DNA of 64,000 nucleotides from Stenotrophomonas maltophilia (GTDB lineage Bacteria > Pseudomonadota > Gammaproteobacteria > Xanthomonadales > Xanthomonadaceae), in contig NZ_CP090423.1 of NCBI RefSeq assembly GCF_023518235.1, forward strand, positions 2,790,001-2,854,000, written 5' to 3'. How positions within the stretch are numbered: the stretch's first letter is position 1; each line of letters begins with the position of its first letter. The position numbers and the translations under genes were made by a program. Below the pieces are notes generated by a model that saw only the letters and a list, made by a program, of their open reading frames with translations, had not been told where the DNA came from and searched no databases. This document shows positions 1 to 9,281 of this stretch, piece by piece.

Positions 1-52
1 CGACGATCAGGGTGCCGTCGCGGCCGCCTTCCTTCAAAGAACCAAGCTTCAT
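1..52 (-). CDS. Fumarylacetoacetate hydrolase-family protein, N-terminal fragment
   Basis: Only the first 17 codons are inside the window; the gene runs off the left edge. Reading leftward from the ATG at 50-52 gives MKLGSLKEGGRDGTLIV, which I recognise as the usual start of the xanthomonad fumarylacetoacetate hydrolase-family proteins (aromatic amino-acid degradation type enzymes). No catalytic residues are visible in so short a piece, so the assignment rests on remembered similarity of the N-terminus alone. It faces away from the repeat-rich gap to its right. Confidence 0.55.
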   Translation of the reverse strand, partial: MKLGSLKEGGRDGTLIV

Positions 53-159
53 GGGTGGGTGTCCGGAGTCGTGGGCAAACAAGTTTCAAGTGTAATCAAA
101 TCTGCGGCGGCGCCAAGCTGCAGCGCGGCATCGCCCCACCCTACCGTAGTGGGGGTCGG

Positions 160-345
160 CAGGGCTTGCAGCCCTGCACCTGCTCAATGCAACGGCAACG
201 GCAAAGGCAAAGGCAACAGCCGGCTCTGGGTTGTCCGCGGGTTTGGCGGGGCGGTGTGGGCGGGCAGGACACGCCGTAAACCCATCCTTGGGGGCTCGAT
301 GGCGCCATCCATGGCGCCAACGGTCCTGCCCGCCCACACCGCCCC
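160..345 (+). repeat. Composite hairpin repeat, copy A
   Basis: Two modules. A small hairpin at 160-174 is followed by a low-complexity GGCAAA-like tract. Then comes a long stem-loop: 248-270 pairs perfectly with 323-345 (23 bp). The 52-nt core (271-322) begins ACGCCGTAAACCC and holds two further hairpins: CCCA-TCCT-TGGG at about 281-292 and GGCGCCAT-CC-ATGGCGCC at 301-318. Related copies lie at 503-680 (reverse), 2519-2620 and 30885-31062. No protein gene is credible here. Confidence 0.8.
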
Positions 346-425
346 ACCTTTGATGGTTTCCAGGTGACGGTCGGTAGATCCACGCCATGCGTGGATGAAA
401 TCTGTCAGATAACGAATGGAATTCC

Positions 426-466
426 GGGGTCAGATCCGTTTTCCTTTGGAAAACGGATCTGACCCC
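426..466. repeat. GGGGTCAGATCC palindrome, copy 1
   Basis: A perfect 19-bp stem with a TTT loop. The outer ends (GGGGTCAGATCC / GGATCTGACCCC) are shared with copies at 46636-46674 and 63842-63882 and, less perfectly, 43427-43460. The inner part of the stem differs between copies. Confidence 0.8.
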
Positions 467-502
467 AAGAGCCGTTCCGGCAGCTCGCGGGAAACTGTCG
501 AA

Positions 503-680
503 GGCGGGGTGGGTCCGGTTGCGGGGGCGTGAGCGCCATGGATGGCGCGACCGAGCCTACAAGGACGTATTTACGGCGCCCCCCGCAACCGGACCCACCC
601 CGCCGTCCCACAGGAAACCCGCTTTTGACGTTGAGGTTGACGTCGCTTCGGCCTCTGCGGGTGCAGGGCGCAGCCCTGCA
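503..680 (-). repeat. Composite hairpin repeat, copy B (reverse orientation)
   Basis: Arms 503-527 and 580-604 pair perfectly over 25 bp around a 52-nt core (528-579). Read on the minus strand, the core aligns with copies A and D: it begins GCGCCGTAAATACG and contains the TACG-TCCT-TGTA hairpin and the GCGCCAT-CC-ATGGCGC hairpin. The small upstream module, a GCAGGGC-type hairpin, is at about 662-680. The arm sequence is almost that of copy D and unrelated to that of copy A. Confidence 0.8.
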
Positions 681-973
681 GAGAGCCCCCCTACCTGAAC
701 GGGGCTTTTTGCGCGAGGTCTCAGCCATCGGTTAGACTAGGCAGGTCTGCAGCGGCCGTCCGTTTCCCTTCGGGATCGCCGGCGTCCGGGGTCCGCCCCG
801 TCGCCCGCCCCCACTCCGACGCCGTTCGTCACGCATTCCAGCCTGCGCTCCGCGTCGGCTGCACCCAACTTCTCGCAGCGCGGTTCACGGGAACGCTCCG
901 AGTCAGCCGATCACTCTGATCTGCCCCCGTCTGTCCGTTCGGACAGGCGTTTCTTGTACTTGGAGCAAACTCA
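681..973 (+). other. Gap upstream of rhlE, probably containing its promoter and long leader
   Basis: No credible gene. A TTAGACT sequence at about 732-738 resembles the TAGACT-type -10 element seen at other genes in this window. If it is used, rhlE would have a leader of roughly 230 nt, but no -35 box is obvious. A weak ribosome-binding site (TTGGAG) lies just before the rhlE ATG. Confidence 0.35.
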
Positions 974-2389
<1,416 letters not shown>

Positions 2390-2437
2390 TCCCAGCTGAA
2401 TTGGATGACGTCTCCCGCTGCGCGGGGGCATATCGAG

Positions 2438-2466
2438 GGACGGCGCTGACGCGCCGTCCTTTTTTG
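2438..2466 (+). terminator. Intrinsic terminator of rhlE
   Basis: GGACGGCGC, a TGAC loop and GCGCCGTCC are followed by TTTTTTG. This is a textbook Rho-independent terminator 49 bp after the rhlE stop. Confidence 0.9.
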
Positions 2467-2518
2467 TTGCTGGCTGCCGGGTGATAAAGCGCGCGGTGTG
2501 TTGCGCTGAGGGCGGATG

Positions 2519-2620
2519 GGCGTGGGGCCAGCGCAGAACACGCCGTAAACCCATCCATGGGGGCTCGATCGGCGCATCTACAGCGTGTCCTGCGCAGCCC
2601 GCCCGGCCTCCCCCACACGC
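2519..2620 (+). repeat. Composite hairpin repeat, copy C (degenerate)
   Basis: The core begins at 2540 with ACGCCGTAAACCCATCC and keeps the CCCA-TCCA-TGGG hairpin. The second core hairpin is eroded and the core is about 47 nt. The inner arms 2531-2539 and 2587-2595 pair with one mismatch. The arm sequence differs again from the other copies. It sits between the rhlE terminator and the end of the M14 peptidase gene. Confidence 0.7.
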
Positions 2621-2642
2621 ATCAATCAAGGCGCGTAAAACC

Positions 2643-5237
2643 TCAACCCCGCGCTTTACTCGGATTCACCAGATTCCCGAAGAAGATCGCGTTGATCAAC
2701 AGCCGATCCGTCCCGTGCCAGTACTTCCGATGCGCCGGGTCATCGGCGAACAGCACCACATTGCCCTGCCCCTGCGCCGACACCAGCAGCCATGCGCTGC
2801 CCGCCACCCGCGCGCGGTTACGCTCTGACAGATAGCCGTTCACCCGCGGCGGCGTGTCGATGCGTACCACCGTCGAGAACGGATTCGCGCTTGGCTGCAG
2901 CGTCACCGTGTTCTCCTTGTTGATCGCCAGCTGCCGGCGCGGCACGCCGAAGGCCAGCGGATGGCTGGTATCGACGTCGGCACTGAGAATGTTGCCGCTG
3001 ACCCGCTCGATCGCGGCGATATCGCGCTGGTCACCGAAGGCGCGACGGCCCGCTTCGGTCGCCTCTTCATCCTTGCCGACCGTCTCGCCGTCGGCCAGCT
3101 TCTGCTCGATCGCCCATTTCGAGGCGCTGCCATAAGTCACCAGCGAGCCCCCAGCCTGCACCCAGCGCTTGAGCGCCGCCACGGCCGTGCCATCCACGCC
3201 GTTGTAGGTTCCGCCGGACAGCACGATGGTGGTGTAGCGGTCCAACGCCACCTTGCCCAGTTGCTGCGGGTCCAGCTTGCTGGCGGGAAGCCGCAGCTGC
3301 TTATCGAGCAGGAACCAGGCCGAGCCGATCTCGGTCGCGGCCACACCTTCGCCCATCACCAGCGCGACCGAGGGCGTGCGCAGCGCCCTGACGCCATCGC
3401 TGCCGAGATCGATGCCTTCGTGGCTGCGGCCACTGGACAGTGCGTGCACCTGCACACCGGCCTCGCGCGCGGCGGCGCTGAGGGCCTCCAGCAGCGCGGC
3501 GCCCTGCAGGGGTTGCCCGGCCACCGGAATCACCAGGCTGCCGGCGGCGAAGTGGACTTCGCCCTGTGCGGTGGCGGTGGTGAAGGGCTGGAACGCCGCA
3601 CGCGCGTTCAACCCCTTGCCCTGCAGCGCGGCCAGCGCGCGCCCGGCGTTGTAATCGCGCCAGTCGATGGCATAGGCAAAGCTGGCCTGGCCGCCATTGA
3701 CTGTGCCCTGCTCCGCCGGCAGCGCGGTCACACGGGCTCCGCCGTCGATACGGCTGCGGCTACCCGCGAACGCCACACCGTAGGCGGGCGCAATCGCATA
3801 GCTGGTGCTGCCATAGAACACATCGCCCTTGATCGGTGGGGTCTCGGCAAAGATCGAATGCACCAGGCGGAACTGCGCCTGCTGCACCGGCACCACGTAG
3901 GCGCTGCCGGCATCGAAACGCTGTCCATCGACAGTGACGGCACGATCCAGAGCGTGCACCTCGATGCGATGCAGCAGCAACAGTTCCAGCAGGCGACGGG
4001 TCAGTGCCGGGTCATGCGCATCACCGAACACGAAGCTTTTCACCGGCTGCTGTGCGGCCTGCTTCAGTGCACTCTGGAAGAACTGCTTCTGCAGATCGAA
4101 CAGGCCGCTGCGCTCGGTCACTGCACCACGCACGGTGCCCAGCCCGGTGGCGATCTGGTTGCGGATGGTGAACGGGAAGGTCAGCAGCCCATTCACCGAT
4201 TCCTGCACGCGGCCGCGCGAGCTGGCCTGTTCGACGGTCACGCCGACAGCACCATGGAAGTCCGGATAGGTAGAACCGTACACCGGCGAGAAGTTGTCGA
4301 AATTCTCGCCGGTGTAGTACAGCGATCCCAACGCATCCAGCGCCTGCGCGTGGTATTTGGCCAGGGTCTTGTTGAACTCGTACGACGCCGGCGGAATCAG
4401 CGGGCTGTGCATGCTCTTCGGCGAGGGCTCGAAGTAGTAGGTGCTGTCCTTGCCCATTTCGTGGAAGTCGATCTGCACGTTGGGATACCACTGATGGAAC
4501 ACCTCCACCTTCGGCCGCGACTCGCGCTGGGTCAGGGCCAGCCAGTCGCGGTTGAGATCGGTGAAGTAGTGGTTGGTGCGGCCCTGCGGGAAAGGTTCGA
4601 CGTGCTCCTTGTCAGCCGGGTCGGCCGAGGCCGGATCCGAAGCCCAGGCGTTGTGCCAGTTGGCGGCGCGGTCGCGGCCATCCGGGTTCTGCGCCGGGTC
4701 GAACAGCACCACGGCCTGTTGCAGCCACTGCCGGGTTTCGGCGCTGCGGTTGGCCACCAGGTAGTAGGCGGTCAGCATCGCCGCTTCGGCGCTGGACGTT
4801 TCATTACCATGCACGCTGTAGCCCAGCCAGACCACCACCGGGCTGTCGCCGGCGGCGCTGCGCGGCTGCGCCGGATCGACCAGGGTGGCGTGCTGCTGGC
4901 GGATCTGCTCCAGCCGCGCGTGGTTGCTGGCGGCGGTGACGGTAGCGATCAGCAGCGGGCGACCCTCGTAACTGCGACCGATCTCGCGCACGCTGATCGA
5001 CTCCGAACGGCGGGCCAGTTCCTGCAGGTACGCCACCAGCTGGTCATGCCGGGTGTAGCGGCTGCCGATCGGATAGCCCAGGAACTGCTCCGGCGTGGGA
5101 ATGGACGTATCGAATGCGCCCGCGTCGGTAGCCTGCGGGAAGAAGTACGCGCTCTGCGCCTGCGCCGGCTGCGGGCAGGACAGTGCGGTGGCGGCGGCAA
5201 GCAGCAACGGAAGAACAGCACGGCGATGCAAGGACAC
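2643..5237 (-). CDS. M14-family zinc carboxypeptidase, exported
   Basis: A large (864-residue) secreted metallopeptidase-like protein. I start it at the GTG at 5235-5237 because GGGGAG lies six bases upstream and the product then opens with a clean signal peptide (MSLHRR, a hydrophobic stretch, then AQA). An ATG seven codons earlier (5258) lacks this spacing. The M14 zinc carboxypeptidase domain fills roughly residues 35-390. Visible are the HGNE zinc motif, the DFHEMGKDSTYYFEP segment, which probably carries further ligand or substrate contacts, and VEQASS, which probably carries the catalytic glutamate. The remaining half resembles the extra C-terminal domain of other long M14 proteins. It follows the TonB receptor gene after 74 bp on the same strand, so the two may form an operon for peptide uptake and trimming; that role is inferred. 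Confidence 0.85.
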   Translation of the reverse strand: MSLHRRAVLPLLLAAATALSCPQPAQAQSAYFFPQATDAGAFDTSIPTPEQFLGYPIGSRYTRHDQLVAYLQELARRSESISVREIGRSYEGRPLLIATVTAASNHARLEQIRQQHATLVDPAQPRSAAGDSPVVVWLGYSVHGNETSSAEAAMLTAYYLVANRSAETRQWLQQAVVLFDPAQNPDGRDRAANWHNAWASDPASADPADKEHVEPFPQGRTNHYFTDLNRDWLALTQRESRPKVEVFHQWYPNVQIDFHEMGKDSTYYFEPSPKSMHSPLIPPASYEFNKTLAKYHAQALDALGSLYYTGENFDNFSPVYGSTYPDFHGAVGVTVEQASSRGRVQESVNGLLTFPFTIRNQIATGLGTVRGAVTERSGLFDLQKQFFQSALKQAAQQPVKSFVFGDAHDPALTRRLLELLLLHRIEVHALDRAVTVDGQRFDAGSAYVVPVQQAQFRLVHSIFAETPPIKGDVFYGSTSYAIAPAYGVAFAGSRSRIDGGARVTALPAEQGTVNGGQASFAYAIDWRDYNAGRALAALQGKGLNARAAFQPFTTATAQGEVHFAAGSLVIPVAGQPLQGAALLEALSAAAREAGVQVHALSSGRSHEGIDLGSDGVRALRTPSVALVMGEGVAATEIGSAWFLLDKQLRLPASKLDPQQLGKVALDRYTTIVLSGGTYNGVDGTAVAALKRWVQAGGSLVTYGSASKWAIEQKLADGETVGKDEEATEAGRRAFGDQRDIAAIERVSGNILSADVDTSHPLAFGVPRRQLAINKENTVTLQPSANPFSTVVRIDTPPRVNGYLSERNRARVAGSAWLLVSAQGQGNVVLFADDPAHRKYWHGTDRLLINAIFFGNLVNPSKARG

Positions 5238-5311
5238 GGTAACTCCCCAGGAACACAACGGCAGGTAATCGCGCGGCCGGCCCTTGAAGGTGACCGGCCG
5301 CGGCGGATGGA

Positions 5312-7951
5312 TCAGAAGCGGTAATCGAAGCCCAGCGTGAAGTAGCGGCCGCGCAGGTCGTACTGGCTGAAGTCGTACGGCGCGCGGATGCCCGGGAACG
5401 AGGCGTCATACGGCGGCGTCTTGTCTGCCAGGTTCTGCACCTTGGCGTACACGGTCAGCTTGTCCACGCCGGTGTAGGCCAGGTACAGGTCGTACTGGCT
5501 GTAGCTGCCGACGCGCGTCTGCACGGCCTTGGCTGCGGTGCTGGCTTCCTGCCGGTAGCCGCTGGTGTAGTACCAGGTCACCGCCGCGTTGAAGTCGCCC
5601 TGCTTCCAGTCCAGCGTGGTGGTGGCCTTGTCCTTGGGCAGGGTCGCGCCCAGGTTGCTGCCGGCGTAATCGACCAGCGGGCCGCCGACCACGGTCGGCC
5701 GACGGTAGTCGCGCACATGGGTGTAGGCCGAGGACACGGTGAAGTCACCCAGTGCAGCGGTCGGGATGCGCTGGCGCAGTTCGACGTCGATGCCGGAGGT
5801 CTTCAGTTCGCTCAGGTTCTGGTAGCGGTTGTAGACCGCCTGCAGCTTGCCGCGCTCGTCGCGCTGCACCGCGCCGGCCACGTTGTCGTTGACCAGGGTC
5901 TGGGTGTTGTTGGTGCCGACCAGGTTGTCCAGCTGGATGCGGTAGTAGTCCACGCTCAGGTTGGTGTTGGCCCACGGCGACAGCACCACGCCGAAGTTCA
6001 CACTCTTGGTGCGTTCGGGCTTCAGCGCGTTGTTGCCGACGGTGAAGAAGGTCGGGTTCTGCCGCGAGCCCGGCACGTCCGGATCACGCGGGTCGACCAC
6101 GCTGCCGTAGGCGATGCTGGTGCTGTTGGAGTTCTCCGACAGCGACGGTGCACGGAAGCCCTTCGAGGCCGAGGCGCGCACCAGCAGGATGTCCAGAGGC
6201 TGCCAGCGCAGGCCGATCTTCGGCGAGAATGCGTCGCCGAAATCGTCGTAATGGTCGGCGCGCGCCGCAGCGGACAGCTCCAGCGTCGAGGCCAGCGGTA
6301 CATTCACTTCGGCGTAGGCGGCGCTGACCTGGCGCTCGCCGTGCACTTCGGCGATGGCCGGGCGTACCTGCAGGCCGGCGTCAATCTGCCACGGGTTGTT
6401 GGAGTCGAGCTTCTCGCGGCGCCACTCGGCACCGGCGGCGAAGCCGATCTCACCGGCCCAGGTGTGGCCGAGCGTGCCGGAGATCTTCGCGTCGATGCCC
6501 TGCAGCTTGGACTCGGCCGGGCGCAGCGTGGCGATGTTGATCGCATCGCGTACCGACTGCGGCGTCGCGGCGGGGTTGAGCAGGTTGTAGCTGCCCGTGG
6601 CCAGCGCATCGGCCAGTGCCCAACGGTTGGCGAAACCACCGGACACGGTCTCGCGTTCGCTGCTGCGCGCACCGAATGCGGCCACTTCCCAGTCCCAGTT
6701 CGCAGTGGTGCCGCGCAGCCCGAACACGCCGCGATAGGCGGTGGAGCGGTTGGTCTTGATGGTGCCGCCGAGGTCGAAGAAGGTGTACTCGATCGGGATC
6801 GCGCGGCCGTACGGGTTGTACGGATTGCTGGCCGGCAGCAGCGACGACACCGGCTCGGCCAGGCCGCTGTCGGCGTTCAACGCGAAGCGACCGCTTTCGA
6901 GGGTGAAGAACGGGCTGCTGCCGAACCATGCAGCGCTCTTGATCTGGCTGTACAGCACTTCGCCGAAGGCTTCGACGTTGTCGTTCAGGCGGAAGGTGCC
7001 GTTGGCATAGGCCTGGTAGCGCTTGGTTGAAGGAATCAGCGTGGTGAACGGCGCCTGGTTGAAACCGCAGGTATCGCCGGCCAGGCCGTCGATCGGCGCA
7101 CTGGCGACGCGGGTGGTGCCGGCCGGGCAGTTGCCGCTGGCATCGAGCATCGGCACCGACACGCCGTTGACCAGGTAACGCGCGCCCTTGGCCGACCAGC
7201 CGTTCCAGCGGCCGCCCGGTTGGTCGCTGTAGATGCCACTCTTGGTGAGGTTGCGTTCGTCCTGGTCCAGGCGTTCGCGGTTGTAACCCTGCAGGCTGAA
7301 GAGGATGTTGTAGCCGTCGGTGTCGAGATCACCCAGGCCGCCGACGAACTTCAGGTTCTGCTCGTGCAGGCCGCCCTGGTCGGCACCGCCGAAGCTGCCG
7401 CCGATCTCGGCGCCTTCGAAGTTCTGCCGGGTGATGATGTTGACCACGCCGGCCACCGCGTCGGAACCGTACACGGCCGAGGCGCCGTCCTTGAGCACTT
7501 CGATGCGCTCCACCGCCACCAGCGGCAGTGCATTGAGATCGACGAAGGTGTCGGACAGGCCACCGGCCGGGAAACCGTAGTTGGCCAGGCGGCGACCGTT
7601 GAGCAGCACCAGCGTGTTCTTCTGCGACAGGCCACGCAGGCCGATGCCGGCCGAACCGGAGGCCCAGCCATTGTTGGTGGTTTCGTTGGCCGCATTACCG
7701 GTGTTGGCCGAGATCGAGCGCAGCACATCGGCCACGGTGGCCTTGCCGGTCTGCTCCAGCTGCTGACGGCCGATCACCTGCACCGGGTTGGAGGCTTCGG
7801 TATCGGCGCGCTTGATGTTGGAGCCGGTGACGCGCACGGCAGCCAGTGTGCTGGCTTCGCCACTGGCGTTGGCGGAGGTTTCGGCGGCGGCGGACAAAGG
7901 CGCGGCCAGAGCGACGGCCAGGGCCGCCACGAGCAGGGTGTGCTGGGGCAT
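5312..7951 (-). CDS. TonB-dependent outer-membrane receptor
   Basis: An outer-membrane beta-barrel receptor that takes up a ligand with TonB energy; the substrate is unknown. The chosen ATG (7949-7951) gives an 879-residue protein with a typical signal peptide (MPQHTLL to SAAAE). An in-frame ATG at 8038 would add 29 non-signal-like residues. Neither start has a good ribosome-binding site. The plug domain is recognisable (NPVQVIGRQQLEQTG, then ADVLRSI, NTLVLLNGRR and EVLKDGASAVYGSDA), and the protein ends in an aromatic residue (LGFDYRF), as barrel proteins do. The M14 peptidase follows on the same strand. A pair of 17-bp direct repeats lies upstream at 8028-8075. Confidence 0.9.
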   Translation of the reverse strand: MPQHTLLVAALAVALAAPLSAAAETSANASGEASTLAAVRVTGSNIKRADTEASNPVQVIGRQQLEQTGKATVADVLRSISANTGNAANETTNNGWASGSAGIGLRGLSQKNTLVLLNGRRLANYGFPAGGLSDTFVDLNALPLVAVERIEVLKDGASAVYGSDAVAGVVNIITRQNFEGAEIGGSFGGADQGGLHEQNLKFVGGLGDLDTDGYNILFSLQGYNRERLDQDERNLTKSGIYSDQPGGRWNGWSAKGARYLVNGVSVPMLDASGNCPAGTTRVASAPIDGLAGDTCGFNQAPFTTLIPSTKRYQAYANGTFRLNDNVEAFGEVLYSQIKSAAWFGSSPFFTLESGRFALNADSGLAEPVSSLLPASNPYNPYGRAIPIEYTFFDLGGTIKTNRSTAYRGVFGLRGTTANWDWEVAAFGARSSERETVSGGFANRWALADALATGSYNLLNPAATPQSVRDAINIATLRPAESKLQGIDAKISGTLGHTWAGEIGFAAGAEWRREKLDSNNPWQIDAGLQVRPAIAEVHGERQVSAAYAEVNVPLASTLELSAAARADHYDDFGDAFSPKIGLRWQPLDILLVRASASKGFRAPSLSENSNSTSIAYGSVVDPRDPDVPGSRQNPTFFTVGNNALKPERTKSVNFGVVLSPWANTNLSVDYYRIQLDNLVGTNNTQTLVNDNVAGAVQRDERGKLQAVYNRYQNLSELKTSGIDVELRQRIPTAALGDFTVSSAYTHVRDYRRPTVVGGPLVDYAGSNLGATLPKDKATTTLDWKQGDFNAAVTWYYTSGYRQEASTAAKAVQTRVGSYSQYDLYLAYTGVDKLTVYAKVQNLADKTPPYDASFPGIRAPYDFSQYDLRGRYFTLGFDYRF

Positions 7952-8027
7952 GACGATGTGGGGGAGGTAGTGGAAGGACGACGTAAGTTCCGCAGTAGTC
8001 CATGCCTGGCCGGGGGCCGGCCAATAA

Positions 8028-8075
8028 CATCTCTTCATACGGATATAAGAGAAACTATCATCTCTTCATCCGGAT
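8028..8075. promoter_or_regulatory. Pair of 17-bp direct repeats, candidate operator
   Basis: CATCTCTTCATACGGAT (8028-8044) and CATCTCTTCATCCGGAT (8059-8075) differ at one base and are exactly 31 bp apart, about three helical turns. They lie between the divergent receptor gene and queD. The second copy contains the palindrome CATCCGGATG. This looks like a two-site operator for the receptor gene; the regulator is unknown. Confidence 0.5.
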
Positions 8076-8134
8076 GGAAAGAATTTCTTCACAGGCTCTC
8101 CCGCGCCGACCGGCCGTAGGCGACACCTGCGACG

Positions 8135-8140
8135 TACAAT
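8135..8140 (+). promoter_or_regulatory. Candidate -10 box of queD (leaderless transcript)
   Basis: TACAAT ends seven bases before the queD ATG at 8148. Transcription would therefore start at or next to the start codon. There is no Shine-Dalgarno sequence before the ATG, which fits a leaderless mRNA. No clear -35 box is visible. Confidence 0.45.
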
Positions 8141-8147
8141 GGGCGCC

Positions 8148-8510
8148 ATGGAAATCTTCAAAGTCTTCATGATCGAGGCGGCGCACCGCCTCCCCAACGT
8201 GCCGCCCGGGCACAAGTGCGCGCGCCTGCATGGACACTCGTTCCGGGTGGAACTGAAGGTCGAGGGCGAGCCGGGCGCGCAGACCGGCTGGATCATGGAT
8301 TTCGGAGACGTGAAAGCCGCCTTCCAGCCGATCTACGACCGCTTGGACCACCACTACCTCAACGATATCCCTGGCCTGGAGAACCCGACCAGCGAGAACC
8401 TGGCGGTGTGGATCTGGAAGGAACTCAAGCCCGGCCTGCCAGCGCTGAGCGAGATCACCGTGCACGAAACCTGCACCTCCGGCTGCCGTTACCGTGGCCC
8501 GTCCACCTGA
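8148..8510 (+). CDS. queD: 6-carboxy-5,6,7,8-tetrahydropterin synthase QueD
   Basis: A 120-residue enzyme of queuosine biosynthesis. QueD converts 7,8-dihydroneopterin triphosphate to 6-carboxytetrahydropterin, the precursor for preQ0 and modified tRNA. The zinc-site histidines are visible: AAHRL near residue 15, and LHGHSF near 30 with a preceding Cys in HKCARL. A DHHYLND segment and the C-terminal HETCTSG also match the family. Length is normal. I start at ATG 8148 ([13 protein letters not shown]) rather than the ATG at 8139 because the family begins here and the -10 box overlaps the upstream codon. It is followed by its own terminator. Confidence 0.93.
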   Translation: MEIFKVFMIEAAHRLPNVPPGHKCARLHGHSFRVELKVEGEPGAQTGWIMDFGDVKAAFQPIYDRLDHHYLNDIPGLENPTSENLAVWIWKELKPGLPALSEITVHETCTSGCRYRGPST

Positions 8511-8537
8511 TCAACCCATTGATCTTCAAGGATTTTC

Positions 8538-8567
8538 AAAGGCGCCCAGGGCGCCTTTGTTATTTTT
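8538..8567 (+). terminator. Intrinsic terminator of queD
   Basis: AAAGGCGCCC, a one-base loop and GGGCGCCTTT are followed by GTTATTTTTG, 28 bp after the queD stop. Confidence 0.85.
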
Positions 8568-8626
8568 GTTGCATTGCCGCATCAACGGCGTATGCTGCAT
8601 TGCATCAAGTCACTCCCTGATGCCCC

Positions 8627-8974
8627 ATGGCCGCCGCCTTCAGCGATCGCTTCAGTGATGCCACCCGCCAGCTCGCCGCTGCGGCTACGCGCGCGAACCG
8701 GTTGGCGCTGGAGAACGCGGAAAGCATGTTCGGCGTACAGCTGAAGGCGATGGAGCGCAACCTGACCGCCACCGGCGGCTGGCTGGGCGAACTGGCCCGC
8801 AGCGAGGACGCGGCCGGTGCCCTCTCCAGGGGCGCACAGCTGTGGCAGGACAACCTGCAGCGGCTGGGCCAGGCGCAGCAGGACGTGGTCGGTCTCGGCC
8901 TGCAGGCCAGCAAGGCCTGGTCCGAACTGGTGCAGGGTTACAACGAAACAACGGCGGACGCGAACAGTCACTGA
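8627..8974 (+). CDS. Phasin-family protein
   Basis: A 115-residue, mostly helical protein without signal peptide or membrane segment. Its alternating small and charged residues, and segments such as NRLALENAE near the start and QDVVGLGLQASKAWSELVQGY near the end, match the PhaP-type phasin family. Phasins coat polyhydroxyalkanoate granules, though many members occur in bacteria without such granules and may bind other partners. No polyhydroxyalkanoate genes are nearby, so the role here is open. It stands alone, between the queD terminator and its own terminator. Confidence 0.75.
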   Translation: MAAAFSDRFSDATRQLAAAATRANRLALENAESMFGVQLKAMERNLTATGGWLGELARSEDAAGALSRGAQLWQDNLQRLGQAQQDVVGLGLQASKAWSELVQGYNETTADANSH

Positions 8975-9020
8975 CGCGACGCAACGCTCATTGCATGGGT
9001 CCCTCCCCCCATGCAATCCG

Positions 9021-9057
9021 GACCCGGCAGATCCCTCCCTCTGCCGGGTCTTTTTTT
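9021..9057 (+). terminator. Intrinsic terminator of the phasin gene
   Basis: GACCCGGCAGA pairs with TCTGCCGGGTC around an eight-base loop and runs straight into TTTTTTT. Confidence 0.92.
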
Positions 9058-9104
9058 GCCTGGTGTCTGCATTTCGAAGTGCGTCTTCGTCCGGAGTCTC
9101 TGCG

Positions 9105-9253
9105 AACTGAAGGGCCCCGCCGGGGCAGCCTTTCAATGAGGCGCCGATAGATTCCGAACGCAGGGCGGAGGCCCTTGCGTACGAAGTAAAGGAGGAGGTG
9201 ACGGCCAACGGCCGGCGCCGGAGGACATTCGTACGCAAGGGCCTCCGCCCTGC
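9105..9253. repeat. Hairpin plus 26-bp perfect long inverted repeat
   Basis: The 300-bp gap between the phasin gene and the convergent asparagine-synthetase-like gene holds no gene. A GGGCCCC/GGGGC hairpin lies near 9108-9136. After it, 9160-9185 pairs perfectly with 9228-9253 (26 bp) around a 42-nt loop that contains AAAGGAGGAGG and GGCCAACGGCCGGCGCCGG. No U-tract follows, so it is not a classic terminator. It may be a dispersed structured repeat. Confidence 0.75.
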
Positions 9254-9281
9254 GCCACGCACAACACACCGCGAGGGAGCC

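Noticed and set aside
53..900. Several short ORFs of 60-107 codons in the first kilobase
   Set aside because: All lie across the hairpin repeats, appear on both strands with Arg/Pro-rich composition, and lack ribosome-binding sites.
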